Of a stretch of 64,000 nt of DNA, positions 63,916 to 64,000 are shown piece by piece. Source of the DNA: Gramella sp. MAR_2010_147 (GTDB taxonomy: Bacteria > Bacteroidota > Bacteroidia > Flavobacteriales > Flavobacteriaceae). Each line of letters starts with the position of its first letter. Position 1 is the stretch's first letter. The stretch spans positions 744,001 to 808,000 of the forward strand of contig NZ_LT629741.1 in the NCBI RefSeq assembly GCF_900105135.1. The letters run 5' to 3'. A model generated the notes under the pieces. That model was not told the origin of the DNA. It saw only the letters and a program-made list of their open reading frames with translations, and did no database searches. A program made the translations under genes and the position numbers.

Positions 63916-64000
63916 GCCATACAATTTTTCCAATGTAAGTTTTTTCTTCCTCTAATTCATCAGTCGAGATCTTAAATCCTCTGATGAATCCATGATTTGC
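63896..64000 (-). CDS. Possible 3' end of a convergent gene (truncated by the window edge)
   Basis: One minus-strand frame stays open from base 64000 to a TAA at 63896-63898, 34 codons, while the other two minus frames stop early. The translation has protein-like composition (for example T-D-E-L-E-E-E-K-T-Y-I-G-K-I-V-W-L). It would overlap the 3' end of the DUF4402 gene by 20 nt. Too short to name. Confidence 0.4.
   Translation of the reverse strand, partial: ANHGFIRGFKISTDELEEEKTYIGKIVWLNCSLP

Overview
The window is an AT-rich chromosomal segment of a marine-type Bacteroidota, most likely a Flavobacteriaceae close to Gramella/Christiangramia. The grounds are the gene families: a bacillithiol glycosyltransferase, a TamL lipoprotein with TamB, a DUF4402 protein, many 'CxxN'-type lipoproteins with OmpA domains, a fused alpha/beta E1 dehydrogenase and a CheB-like protein with a zinc-ribbon tail. 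Short leaders, weak Shine-Dalgarno sites and TAnnTTTG promoter boxes close to start codons point the same way. I see no rRNA, tRNA, CRISPR array, insertion sequence, integrase or phage gene. The genus is inference from recalled protein similarity, not from a search.

Layout, left to right. 1-6.3 kb: the 3' part of a GH3/beta-lactamase fusion enzyme, bshA, a small outer-membrane protein and a large FAD/Fe-S oxidase. 6.4-8.7 kb: a multi-PAS histidine kinase with a stand-alone receiver. 9.2-15 kb: aroC, a dicarboxylate/glutamate symporter, a DCC thiol oxidoreductase, a MutS2-like ATPase without Smr domain, and ung. 15-25.3 kb: mostly minus strand, with exported proteins of unknown role, a cytosolic substrate-binding-fold protein overlapping ppk1, a nucleoside phosphorylase, DUF1835, SUI1 and a 2OG-Fe(II) oxygenase. 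25.4-29 kb: the E1 alpha/beta fusion, a 53-residue DUF1328 membrane peptide, a lipocalin-like lipoprotein and an OmpA lipoprotein.

29.1-35.4 kb is the most distinctive part: eight tightly packed plus-strand genes. They encode an FAD oxidoreductase, a methyltransferase, a type III polyketide synthase, an enoyl-reductase-like SDR, a FabZ-like dehydratase, a ketosynthase, an acyl carrier protein and a phosphopantetheinyl transferase. Together they look like a dedicated acyl-starter line feeding a type III PKS, with tailoring of the product into a methylated, oxidised phenolic lipid or quinone. The product is inferred.

35.4-44.2 kb holds housekeeping and stress genes: a degenerate metallo-beta-lactamase-fold protein, an aconitase-family enzyme, a ribosome hibernation factor, a guanine-type deaminase, a formate/nitrite-type channel, MsrA, and an ArsR repressor with an oxidoreductase. 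44.3-47 kb is a cold-response-like island: three tandem cold-shock genes, two encoding identical proteins, then a fatty acid desaturase whose conserved N-terminus lacks a normal start codon, and a larger cold-shock-domain protein. 47.3-53.3 kb has a frameshifted CheB-like gene carrying an 8-bp tandem repeat, a dodecin, a universal stress protein, a MATE pump and small enzymes. 53.5-64 kb has upp, the large tamL/tamB pair, an OmpA lipoprotein, DoxX, a DUF4402 protein and the possible 3' end of a convergent gene at the right edge.
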